The notes under the pieces are model-generated. The model was given only the letters and a program-made list of their open reading frames with translations. It was not told where the DNA came from and searched no databases. Below, piece after piece: positions 9,951 to 18,767 of a stretch of DNA of 24,697 nucleotides (positions are counted from its first letter, which is position 1; each line of letters starts with the position of its first letter). The position numbers and the translations under genes were made by a program. Source of the stretch: Chara braunii (taxonomy: Eukaryota > Streptophyta > Charophyceae > Charales > Characeae); contig BFEA01000174.1 of NCBI GenBank assembly GCA_003427395.1, positions 740,310-765,006 of the forward strand. Direction: 5' to 3'.

Positions 9951-11160
9951 GTGCGAAAATACCAACCCGTAGGGAAGAAGGCCAAGCCGGTCTTGATCCT
10001 AGTAGAAACATCAAGGGAAGAGGCCATGGAAAAAGAAGAAGAGATCCTACGGATTATAAGGGAGAGGCGGGCAGCGGAAGGGCATCGCATACCAGATGAG
10101 GTAGCAGATACCATTAAAATAGGAGTGGAAGGGTTTCTAACAGCAGAGGAAACTCAGTTGATAAGGAAGGCGTGTTAGGAGTTCCATTTAACTTTCGCTT
10201 TCAATGATCACCAGAAAGGGCGGTTGGACGCAAAGCTAGTTCCTTCGGTTAGGATCCACACGGTAGAGCATGATTGCTGGAATGATAAAGGGCCTGCCTA
10301 CAAGTTTGGGATAGCAGCGGAAGTCATTGACCTGCTTAGGGCCAAGATAGATTCGTTCGTGGTTGAGCCCACCGCATCCCCTTATGCGAACAAGTGGTTC
10401 GTTTTCCGGAAGCCCAACAAGACGCTCAGGTGGATCCAGGACTTGCAGAAGCTCAATGCGGTAACAATTAAGGATGCAGTTTCGCTCCCACAGGCGGACT
10501 TGCTTGCCGAATCTCACGCCGGGCGGAGCATTTACTCCCTGATAGACCTGTACTCAGGTTACAACCAGTTGCCACTTAATGTGAGGGATAGACCGTATAC
10601 CGCAATGCACACCCTGTAGGGCAGTTGCAGATGCAAGTGACCCCTATGAGCTTCACAAATGCGGTAGCAGAGGCGTTGAGGAGGATGCTCGCCGTCGCAG
10701 GGGATATGTTTCCGAAAAAGTGTGAATCTTATATAGATGATAATCCCGTAAAAGGCGCAAGGTACAAGGACGAGGCGGAGGTCCAACCGGGCGTACAGAA
10801 GTTTGTTTGGGACCACTTGCAGGATATTAAGGACTTGCTCCAACGATTCCTAGTTTACAATATTACTGCAAGCGGACCCAAGAGCATCCTGGTCGTCCCG
10901 GAAGTAACCATACTAGGGTTTCGTTGTGGGGCCTACGGAAGGAAACCTGACCCAACAAAGACTCATAAGATCTCCCAATGGCCAACACCCCTGCGCACCT
11001 CGACGGAAGTACGAGCCTTCCTAGGGGTGGTTGGATTCTGGAGGATCTTCATCAAAGAATTTGCCAAGATAGCTGAACCAATCCGCGCAATGATCAGGGA
11101 AGGGGGTACTATGGAGTGGACCGAGGATAGGGAAGCGGCATCACAGACCCTCAAAGATAT
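9951..11160 (+). pseudogene. pol: Ty3/Gypsy reverse transcriptase of pol
   Basis: The frame from about 9951 leads, past an in-frame TAG (10176), to the RT fingers and palm. WFVFRKPNKTLRWIQDLQKL is the classic template-grip block, and motif A is SLIDLYSGYNQLP with its catalytic Asp at 10545-10547. A one-base shift near 10615 moves coding to the next frame with VTPMSFTNAVAEA and then the catalytic YIDD at 10730-10741. ILGFRCGAYGRKPDPTK and RAFLGVVGFWRIFIKEFAKI mark the thumb and connection region typical of Ty3/Gypsy. All catalytic residues inspected are retained, so the loss comes from the stop and the shift. The product would copy element RNA to DNA in the particle. Confidence 0.92.
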
Positions 11161-11969
11161 CCTGTCCTCCGATCAGGTTACCTTAGCAGCACCCTGCTTT
11201 AATGACGAAGTAGGACGTCCTAGAGACAGATGGCGGCCCAATGGCAGTAGGGGGCATATTGATACAGAAAAGCGAGGAAGGAAATGAAAGACCAATCAGA
11301 TTTGAAAGTAGGACCCTGAATTCGGCGGAACGGCGGTACTCACAGTTCAAGAAGGAGGTCTTAGCGATCCTGCATTGCCTTAAGACCTTCCAGGCATACC
11401 TGTTTGGAAGGCGATTTATCCTAAGGATCGATCCCACCAACGTCGTCGGGGCTCTAAAGAATTACAAGCCTATAGATCCGACCGTCGGCAGATGGATAGG
11501 CTTCATATGGCAATTCGACTATAAGGTTGAGCGAATTACGGGGCTTCGAAACAGGGCAGATGGGCTGAGCAGAGTATGTATCACGCTAGAAGTAGTAGAG
11601 GACGTGGAACCAATTGACGCTTTCCTAAAATACGAAGGGGGGACCCTTGTTGTGGATAACGAAATGGCAGACTCGGCGCTTACAACAGGTCAGTTGCTGA
11701 TTCAGACCTTGGAAAAGGGCACGCCTGCAGTAGTCGCAGAACTCAGGGAAGGATCAGTCACCACAGTCAGGTGCAAAGAGGAAAAGGACTCGTGGGGAGC
11801 AAAAGTAGGGGCCAAAGAGGAACTGATGGCAATGGCCGTGGAAGGGGGACGGGACGCCGTGATGACGTTGGCCGAAACCTGGGCGCAGAAGGAATGCCAG
11901 TACCTAGTCCACCAGACCCGAGAAGAGAAGGATACGGATCGGAAGGAACAAGAGTTCTTCCTCATATAG
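11161..11969 (+). pseudogene. pol: Ty3/Gypsy RNase H region of pol
   Basis: RNase H follows RT without a gap. A frameshift near 11215-11240 splits the first catalytic block: TDGGPMAVGGILIQK is readable only across the frame that starts before 11241. The rest is continuous: FESRTLNSAERRYSQFKKE (with the catalytic Glu in KKEVLAI), LFGRRFILRIDPTN (third-Asp region) and RADGLSRV at the domain end. About 130 residues of linker follow, to TAG at 11967, directly before the integrase N-terminus in the same frame. RNase H removes template RNA during reverse transcription. Confidence 0.9.
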
Positions 11970-13276
11970 ATGTATGAGGGCGTCTTTAGAGAAATCGGTC
12001 TGCTGCTTGTAGGGAACAAACAGCCCACGGAAGTCAGCTCCGAGGCAAGAGAGGAAGCTGAGAAGTACGTCTTAAGAAATGGTCACCTGTTTAAGAAAGA
12101 GGAAGGTATGATGCCTAGGCGTGTTGTTTGTGGGAGGTCTAGGCAGTTGGACGTAATTCAAGCAATGCATGATGGGCTAGCTGGAGGTCACCGGTCGTCA
12201 AAGGGGACACTTGCAAAGATCGTGCCCCTGTATTTCTGGCCAGGAATGGCAGGCATGGTCGCAACGTACTGTCAGACGTGTCTGATATGTCAAGAGAGGA
12301 GCTCTGTATGGGTTTACGAGCCCCTTAGACCCACTCGGGTACTGGGACCAGGGCACCTTGTTCACCTCGATCTCGCAGTCATGCCCGTATCGACGGATGG
12401 GTATAGATACATCCTGGATGCAAGGGATAACCTCAGTGGCTACGTAAAGGCCGTAGCCCTCAAAAGGAAGACAGGGAAAGGAGTGGCTGATTGGGTAGAA
12501 GACTTCTACCTAAGACACCCCTTTGTGCGCAGGTTCATAACAAACAATGGGACAGAGTTTGTCAACCAGGAAGTGTTGAGCAGGCTTAAGGCCTTGTGCG
12601 TACCTATTAAGATCACGGAACCATACCGCCCTGAGGCAAATGCACCAGTAGAAAGGGGCCATCGGACCTGAAGAACACAATCGCGAAGCTGGCAGCGGAC
12701 GACTTGGGAAATTGGCCGCGGTATCTTAGACAGGCAGTCTTCTCTGAGAACGTGACACCAAAGAGAACGACGGGGTGTATTCCGGCAGAACTCTGGTATG
12801 GAAGGGAGATTGATTTCCCGGTAGAAGCTCTCGTTCCTACTTGGAACAGGCTAGATGACCATCCGCACTTGACTACAGAAGAGTTAATCGCCGCACGTTG
12901 CCAGCCGGTCGCCATAAATGAGGAGGCACTGGAGGAAGTAGTTAACCGCGTGATGGATTGTCGAATGAGGGACAAAGCAAGATGGGACCAGGTGAAGAAC
13001 ATTCGAAAGGAGCCGCTCCAGGTGGGGGAAAAGGTGCTAGTCAGGAACTCGGCACTAGAAAGCACATGGTCTGGGCGGTTGGGAAAGAGATTCAAAGGGC
13101 CTTACAGGATCGCGAAGCGGGTGGGATTGAACACGTTTAAACTGGAGGATCTCGATGGTACTAGCATAAGGGGACCATTCCCGGGACAAGGGCTGGTCTG
13201 ATTCTTCAGCAGGGACCCTGTGGAACAATGGCTACAAAAGGCTCAAGATGGGGAAACAGGGGAATCAGCAGCATGA
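11970..13276 (+). pseudogene. pol: Ty3/Gypsy integrase region of pol
   Basis: The zinc-binding HHCC module is seen as MHDGLAGGHRSSKGT plus TYCQTCLICQ (about 12160-12295). The catalytic core has HLDLAVMP (first Asp, 12369-12371), then FITNNGTEF where the second catalytic Asp is replaced by Asn (AAC at 12543-12545), and the Glu of VERGHR at 12651-12653. Spacing between the second site and Glu is 35 residues, as in DD35E integrases. A one-base loss near 12665 shifts the frame; the remainder, from about 12690, contains KRTTGCIPAELWYGREI and the GPY/F module FKGPYRIAKR (about 13098). An in-frame TGA occurs at 13199, and the frame ends at 13276. No chromodomain is seen. Confidence 0.92.
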
Positions 13277-13657
13277 AAAACAGACAAAAGGTTATGATTC
13301 TGGACCATCCTCCTGAGGAAGTGATTATGACCATAGGGGTTGCTCGTTTTGTGTGTCTTATTCTATGAGGGAACATGGGATGACTGTCCGGGCTGAGCGT
13401 GAGGATGAAAGCCTGGGACAATGTACCATAGTTGGTGGGGCAATTTTGGGGGACTGCCTACATGAGGTGCCTGCAAGGGGAACAATGTGCCTAAGGAATG
13501 ATGGGACCACCAACTACGTGGGGGCAACTAAGACTCCTGGGAAGCCCTGCAATCTGCAAATGGGGATGGGAGGGTGTGTGTGTGTATGAGGGGTGTGGTG
13601 ACTGTTATGTACGAACAGGGCCAGGCAAGAAGAAGAAGGCAGCAAGAAAACAACAAG
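13277..13657 (+). other. Spacer between pol and 3' ORF
   Basis: About 380 bases with no convincing coding sequence. It contains an alternating GT tract at 13574-13585 and, at 13608-13618, TGTACGAACAG, an acceptor-like sequence 39 bases before the ATG used for the 3' ORF. In-frame sequence upstream of that ATG (QARRRRQQENN) is basic and could belong to the ORF. Confidence 0.4.
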
Positions 13658-14306
13658 ATGGAGTTTGGAAATGAGAATGACAGCAGTGCAATTAATAGGC
13701 CGGAAGAGGGACAGTCATCAAGACAAGCTGGAGAGCCTAGCTCCAGGAAAAGGAATCTGTATGTGGGGGTTGATCACAACCTGGTGGTGAATAGAGGGGG
13801 CAGAAAACAAGGGACCACAGGGCCGTCACCACTGAAGGAAGGGGAGCCAATAGAGCTGCCTTCAGACAGTGATGCTAGTAGTAAGGAAGAGGGGAACCCG
13901 CAAAAAAGGCAAAGGCTGGAGGAGGGACCCAGAGGAGGGACAACGGCCGGGAGAGAATGAGCCCGTTGAGTTCATTGACCTCACCAGCGAAGAGGAAGAA
14001 GATGAGGTAACGACGCCAACTAGGGAAAAACGGGGAAGAGAGGAGGAACCGGGTCAGGAAAAGGACAAACGGATAGAAGAGTTTGGGCCTACCTTCAGCG
14101 ACTGGTTTGATCAATGGGGCACTATTTTGCGATTTCAGTGGATAACGAAGGCAAGGGCAAAACTGGGCAGGGGAGAGGATCTATCCCCAACAACCTTTCT
14201 CACAGAGCAGACACTCCTTCAATTGCAAGGAATAAAGAGGCAAATGCAGCAGGAAATGGAGGACCGTGCAAGAAGGGAGGCTCGACGCAGGCCACCCGGA
14301 CATTAA
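13658..14306 (+). pseudogene. Retroelement 3' accessory ORF with SUMO-interaction-like motif
   Basis: Two frames overlap here and form one protein split by a one-base shift near 13950. The first part begins MEFGNENDSS at 13658 and includes PIELPSDSD (13847-13873) and the basic QKRQR. The second part carries VEFIDLTSEEEEDE (13965-14006), a hydrophobic core followed by acidic residues as in SUMO-interacting motifs. Basic clusters (REKRGR, RARREARRR), a GPTFSDWFDQWG segment and a predicted helix (LLQLQGIKRQMQQEMEDRAR) follow. The product would be about 215 residues, hydrophilic, without signal peptide or membrane segments, so not an envelope protein. Its position 3' of pol on the same strand suggests a third element gene. 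The family is unknown to me; a nuclear or tethering role is inference. Confidence 0.6.
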
Positions 14307-14362
14307 AGGAATAGCAGGCACAATGGGGGTTAGTTTGAGATCGGGGAAGGGTTGGTACCCGG

Positions 14363-14452
14363 TGTCGGCGCGAATACCCTTACAAGGGTATCCGCCCTGG
14401 TTTTTGCAAGTGACAGGAAATAAGGTTTCTTCAAAATCTTAGTATACCGTGC
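14363..14452. repeat. 90-bp dispersed element, copy 1
   Basis: The 90 bases from TGTCGGCGCGAATACC to GTATACCGTGC recur at 22062-22151 with two mismatches. Flanks differ, so the boundaries are sharp. Near its start it carries a perfect 8-bp inverted repeat, ATACCCTT (14374-14381) and AAGGGTAT (14384-14391), with a 2-nt spacer. It begins with TG and, in this copy, is followed by CA. It lies 11 bases after a GGGGAAGGG purine run, so the start of an LTR is possible. A very short MITE-like element is the alternative. Confidence 0.9.
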
Positions 14453-14555
14453 CAGGGTATGGGATCGGGTACACCACCCGCTGCCCATGATCTGCTGCGA
14501 GGAGCTTGAGGGTGAGCACGGCCGTTGGGGCCAGCGTCGATGCTGACGAACGTTA

Positions 14556-14624
14556 AGGCTCAAGGGCCTGGCTCATTAGGTACGGACTGTTGGAACACAG
14601 AGTCAAGTTCGAATCCTGGAGCCT
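14556..14624 (+). pseudogene. tRNA-like segment in R1 (copy 1)
   Basis: A-box-like TGGCTCATTAGG (14569-14580) and B-box-like AGTTCGAATCC (14606-14616) are 37 bases apart, within the range of RNA polymerase III internal promoters. Flanking AGGCT (14556-14560) and AGCCT (14620-14624) can pair as a shortened acceptor stem. The D arm and anticodon arm do not fold cleanly, so this is a tRNA-derived relic or SINE-like promoter and not a functional tRNA. Confidence 0.6.
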
Positions 14625-14712
14625 CCAACTGAAGAAGGAATAAACTCACTCTAAGTTGCCTAAGGCTAGCCGGTTCCACAGCAGTGCCTTGGAACTGATG
14701 CTCCAGCACACA

Positions 14713-14784
14713 TCCTCCGGGACATCCGCTAGAATTGGGACGACACAGAGAAGGTTAGCATGACCCCTGCGCGAGGGTGGCACC
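14713..14784 (+). pseudogene. U6 snRNA-derived segment in R1 (copy 1)
   Basis: The sequence follows plant U6 snRNA from its 5' hairpin (CCGGGACATCCG) through AATTGGGACGA, the ACAGAGA box (14745-14751), TTAGCATG with the AGC triad (14757-14759) and CCCCTGCGCGAGGGTGGCAC. Differences are mostly transitions (for example GGAACGATACAG-type positions reading GGGACGACACAG). Similarity ends around the base of the internal stem-loop, and the 3' part and T-run terminator of U6 are missing. A functional splicing RNA is unlikely; it is a retropseudogene fused into a repeat, or the head of an snRNA-derived SINE. Confidence 0.85.
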
Positions 14785-15317
14785 TATGAAGAGTGGGATG
14801 CAGAGCAGGATCGCCGTTGGCCTTCCTCTTCTACTTTTGCCATGGTGGTGGAATGCATTGGGAGGCCATGCAGCGCTGCCAGGGGGAGCAGGAGGTGGAG
14901 GGCAAGGCAGCGGAGTGACGGACGGCGGGGAGAGACCGGGCTGGCTGCTGTGGCAGCAAGGGAGAGACCGGGATGGCCGCTGTGGCAGCAAGGGAGAGGT
15001 GAAAGAACCTGGACACATTTTCGCGCCAGGTACATCCGATACAGAAGGAGGAAGGAGGTGGATCAAAGCAGGCACCTACGAGGAAGATGGGGACAAACGA
15101 GGAGAATGAGAGAGAGGATGGGGAGTGGGTTAGCAGCAAAACGGGGTAAGCGGAGGGAGTCAACAAGGTGGAAAGGGGAGTGAATGAGTCCGGACGGCCT
15201 GTCAGGCAAGGTGCATGCGAAGAGGGAGTGAACCCCGCACGAGTTCGTGCCAGATGCATTCGAAGACGGCAACGGAGAGATGAGCATGCTGGGAAGGAGA
15301 GATCGTAATCTGCCCAT

Positions 15318-15940
15318 CTCCTGCTAGAATCGGCCGGGAAAGGTAGTAGGGAGAGATTATTGGACCGGGCGGGTGTAGAAGTAGCATTAGAGTTGACGAA
15401 AGACTTAGCAGAAGGAAAAGATCAGAAGAAGACAGTCCGCGCCGAGATATGGCGGGAGCGAGCAAAGAGAGAATGGGAGTGAGGAAATGTGAAGACCGCC
15501 CGATCGTGGATGGAAACGGGCGGGGGAAGGTCTGAGACGGGGGTTTTTGACCATTGTGAACGTGATGGTGAAGTTAGATTAGTGAGAGAGTTAGTAGAAG
15601 ACGAGCTACTACAGAAAGCTACTGCGCGGGGATATGGAGGGAGCTGGCTATTGCGGGCCAGAAAGTNGTGTAACTCGCCTATTTCTTAGTGAAATCGGGC
15701 GAGTAAAAATGCTATCTAGGGGTTTTTGGACATGGCGAACTCGAATATGAAGTCAGTTNTTAGAGAAANTTAGTAGAAAAAGAGTAGGATTAGAACAGCA
15801 CCGCGCGGAGGTGTCGGGAGGAAGTGAAGGCGGTGAGGTGGAAAAACCATATTTCACTCGTTACTTCGCAGAAATGAGTAAGTAAAGACTCGACTGTGGG
15901 GTTTGGAACCCAGGTGAAGTTGATGGCGATGGGAGAAGAG
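15318..15940. repeat. Diverged tandem repeat, about 185-bp unit
   Basis: GGGGTTTTTGACCATTGTGAA (from 15539), GGGGTTTTTGGACATGGCGAA (15719) and GGGGTTTGGAACCCAGGTGAA (15898) are spaced about 180 bp. Each is followed by a GAAGT(T/C) block, a TTAGTAGAA block, a GCGCGG block and then an ACTCG(C/T)-type palindromic segment. A fourth, weaker unit precedes 15530. One palindrome has arms CTCGCC and GGCGAG around ATTTC/GAAAT. Three N bases occur here. It follows R1 directly and may belong to it. Confidence 0.65.
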
Positions 15941-16481
15941 AGAAAGGAGTGCTAGTATTGGGGCTATGGGAGCTGGAGGCTGCCCAGTGCACGACAGAAA
16001 ACGGCAGTAAAAGAGGAAACTCGAAACGGCAGTGTATCTGTCCGTGTTATAGCGAAGGATTCAAACTCAAGTTGCACATTTGGGGAGTACGCCCTCCAGC
16101 GCATCGTTATAATGTCCATCATCGAGACCAGGGCGTGATCCTCGTTGTTGGGATCGTGGGTTGGTCGACGTATGCCTCGCATTGCTTTGCGTGATGGTCG
16201 GAGTCGCCATTTTTTTGTCACGAGTGATCGCACAGCGTTGCTCATGATGTTCGTCATATAGTGGTTTTCGCTGCCATCATCCTGATTGCAGTGATCTGCT
16301 CTTCGTCGAGCTTGGTGGTGGTGATGTTCGAAATCACGTCCGCAACACAACTTCGGTATCGTGACCCTGCTCGTACTGAAGGTCCCCGTCTCCATTCCCG
16401 GTGGCGCTCGTCAGTCATATTGGCCATAATTCTCACGGGTGGCGTACTCCTGAAAGATGCGCGAGCAGAGAGAGCGAGAGA

Positions 16482-16515
<34 letters not shown>

Positions 16516-18560
16516 GGAGGAGGAAGAGATCGAACCCACCTGTTTGTCAGGAACTGCCTCGTAGAGAGAGGCTAAGGTTGCTATTGGGAAACAGTGAATC
16601 CATCCGCGATATAACGGAAGATTCATTCCCGTTTCGCATATCCGGGTCGCAGCGGGGGGAATCTTTCCTAGGCCTACGGGCCATCTGATAACCAGTGCAG
16701 AGCTCACTCTAGCGAAGAGGGGCAGTGTGTCTCTACCTCACTGCAGGCATGGCCACTCTTACTAGGTGGAGTGATCTGCTTGATTGGGCTCGTTAGTGAG
16801 TGAGACCTTCAGTCTGCGGAATGGCCACATAGGAGAGTGGTAGATTGGGAGCCCCCCCTCCTTGATGTAGTAGGCGATGGAGCACAACGCCGAGGGTGCA
16901 CTCGTTGCTTCGGTCCAAGTGTGACTATATGCCATAACCGGTGGTCGGCCGTCAATAACCGGCTGTGGGTTCTTACGTAATTGGTGCATGGAGACTTGAC
17001 TGAGGCGACGCTTTTTGGCGGGCAGCGCAGGCATCTTGGGATGAACTTGGCAGGGACGAAAGCCGGGGGTGACGAGGCGAGCGAGCGGTAGGATCAAGAG
17101 CTTATGTGTTAGCCGATGTAGTGCCCGGGCTCAGCAGACACGGCTGCAGCAGACCAGCCGTGGGGATTGCAGATCTGTCCGTCGGGCGGTGTGCCATCCG
17201 TTCTGTTAGCCTGTGCAACGACAGGTCAGCTGCGAGACCTGAAGGCTTACTTGATGCCTAGCACGCTGCCTGTATGTGGACTGAGGGACCGGGTTGTGGA
17301 GACTGTAGGTTTGGCTGCTGGCCGGCACGCCCTTCGTCTGACCGGTCTGTGCGGTAACGAGCCAGCCATGGAGTGGCAAATCTAGTTATTGGCTAGCGTA
17401 CGGTCTTTGCGCTGAGTGGCGGAAGCTGCAGGTTCAGGCCTTGGTTAGCAGCGTCGTTCATTGCAAAATAAAGCTGCGACAGGCCAATTGGGCTGGGCAC
17501 GCCAGGTGGATGAGCGGTGTACAGCCTGCCCATTAAGGATGATAGCTTGAGGGAGGCATTTAAGGACCGGATGAGCAGCTAAGTTGTGAAGGGGACTGCT
17601 GCTTACTACCGTTTACTGTTGTTGGCTGTTGACGACTGTTACAGGCTGCTGTGCCACAGCACGCAGACTGTGTATTGCTGAGCTGCTGCGCTGACACCCC
17701 ACTGGGCACCTGAACCCTGCTGTATCTTCATTAATGGGTTCCGCTGTGCACCTTGTGTGCACACGCTGGGGCACGGGCCCTCACGGTAACGGATAGCTGA
17801 GTTGGGGACTGTCTTGCTGTGCACCCTTCATTCCGCTATGTTTCCATTAGCAGTTTCCCCGCGGTACCTCTTGCTGCGCATGGCTTGCGGCCTGCCATTG
17901 ATCTGGCCTGCCGTTACAAGCCTGATGACCGTTGACCTTGAACACCTTGCTAACGAGTGGTTGATTAATAAGCTGAAGGGATAAGCGAGTGGTAGTGGCA
18001 ACTGGAAGTTGGGTATTGGTGTTGAGTACTTGGTCACCTTCACAATTGGATCCTATTATGGTTCGTACTACTGATGCCATTGCTGTTGTACATCAGGCTG
18101 TTATGGCCTGTATCTGAATAGGGCACGGGGATGTGCTCTATTCGAACGCGGCCCTTTCTAGGCTGCATATCGGTGGTTTCGTTAGGAGGAGGTCACTGCT
18201 CCTACTTGGAGGCCTGTCCAAGGACTGGTACCCGGCGTTCCGACCACGGGTTGAGCATTTCTACTGCGTTTTATTGACCGCCATTGCGGGGCCCTCAGGC
18301 GCATCAAGGTAACAAGGCCCTCTCCTGTGAGCCTGAGCGCACCCCTCTTGTATCTGAGAGTCTGAACTTCCTTTCGTTGCCTTTCTCAGTCTAAGTCTAG
18401 TCTAATGGTTCCGAGAGGAAGGCGGCAGGCGGGACTGTAACCCGTAGGTCCGCACGAAGGCCTCTGTGGGAGGTTGCCCCACCGATTGCGGTAGCTCTGC
18501 CGGAGCCCAGGCGGGTTCTGGAGGCAGGGAACACTCAGGTATAACCCTCGATTTACGCGT
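15941..18560. other. No supportable gene
   Basis: Open frames on both strands in this stretch are 60-145 codons long and show no recognisable domain, start context or coding bias. The sequence is of mixed composition, with many TGCTG-type words in 17100-17900. Apart from one GA microsatellite I can assign nothing. Confidence 0.5.
16464..16526. repeat. GA/GAAA microsatellite
   Basis: An almost uninterrupted purine tract of AGAG and GAAAGA words. Any peptide across it (RERKRERERE) is a by-product of the repeat. Confidence 0.95.
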
Positions 18561-18767
18561 GTGATCCTATCACTAAACTATATTATCCTATTGCTATTGA
18601 CCTGACTGTAAGTATGACTGGAAAAGATAACTGTATTTCCTTGCTTGTTTGAATTCAGGACAATGATTTGCAAAGTAAACTGACAAATATGTATTGGTTT
18701 AATCAAGATTATCAGTGTGAAGTTAGAAAACACAGAGCTATCAAATATGTTGTGGAGGCTGGGCGAA

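Larger units (their letters stand above)
2709..14306 (+). mobile_element. Decayed giant Ty3/Gypsy-type retrotransposon with accessory ORFs
   Basis: One strand carries, in order, four paralogous accessory ORFs, gag, protease, reverse transcriptase, RNase H, integrase and a 3' ORF. The order PR-RT-RH-IN is diagnostic of the Ty3/Gypsy group (Metaviridae-like); Ty1/Copia places integrase before RT. Stops and frameshifts break every module, so this copy cannot be autonomous. Boundaries given are those of coding remnants. LTRs, primer-binding site and polypurine tract are not confidently located; GGGGAAGGG at 14343-14351 is a possible polypurine tract. Ty3 elements of the plant Tat/Ogre lineage are known to carry an extra ORF upstream of gag. 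Here that region holds four copies of one family, which I do not recognise. Confidence 0.85.
14453..15213. repeat. Long dispersed repeat R1, copy 1
   Basis: This stretch matches 23971-24697 almost throughout, in the same orientation. The length difference comes from a 3-bp indel near 14635 and a 32-bp tandem duplication present only here (14930-14961 and 14962-14993). It contains a tRNA-like segment and a U6-snRNA-like segment, followed by a G/A-rich body. Copy 2 is cut by the window end, so the true length is unknown and R1 may include the tandem repeats after 15213. No open frame is convincing. Confidence 0.95.

Noticed and set aside
7493-13201. Repeated in-frame stops, several of them TAG (7493, 8833, 10176, 11967), as possible stop-codon reassignment
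   Set aside because: TAA (5731, 9127) and TGA (13199) also interrupt, and single-base frameshifts and an Asp-to-Asn active-site change occur as well. Ordinary decay of a retroelement explains all of them.
13277-14306. 3' ORF as an envelope gene
   Set aside because: It has no signal peptide, no membrane segment and no cysteine pattern. The protein is hydrophilic and charged.
14330-14563. Minus-strand ORF in R1 repeated at 23870-24082 with similar peptide
   Set aside because: The similarity follows from the duplicated DNA, and the frame runs through tRNA-like sequence and the 90-bp element. It is a by-product of the repeats.
15964-16395. 143-codon minus-strand open frame
   Set aside because: It has an ATG start but no domain, and it overlaps a tandem-repeat and simple-repeat neighbourhood. 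Length alone is not convincing at this GC content.
16527-16541. B-box-like GGTTCGATCTC on the minus strand beside the GA microsatellite
   Set aside because: No convincing A box at the right distance and a poor T stem. A SINE in reverse orientation is possible but unsupported.
16762-17097. 111-codon minus-strand open frame with plausible-looking peptide
   Set aside because: It opens with TTG, matches no family I recognise, and lies in a stretch without other gene signals. Not enough to call a gene.
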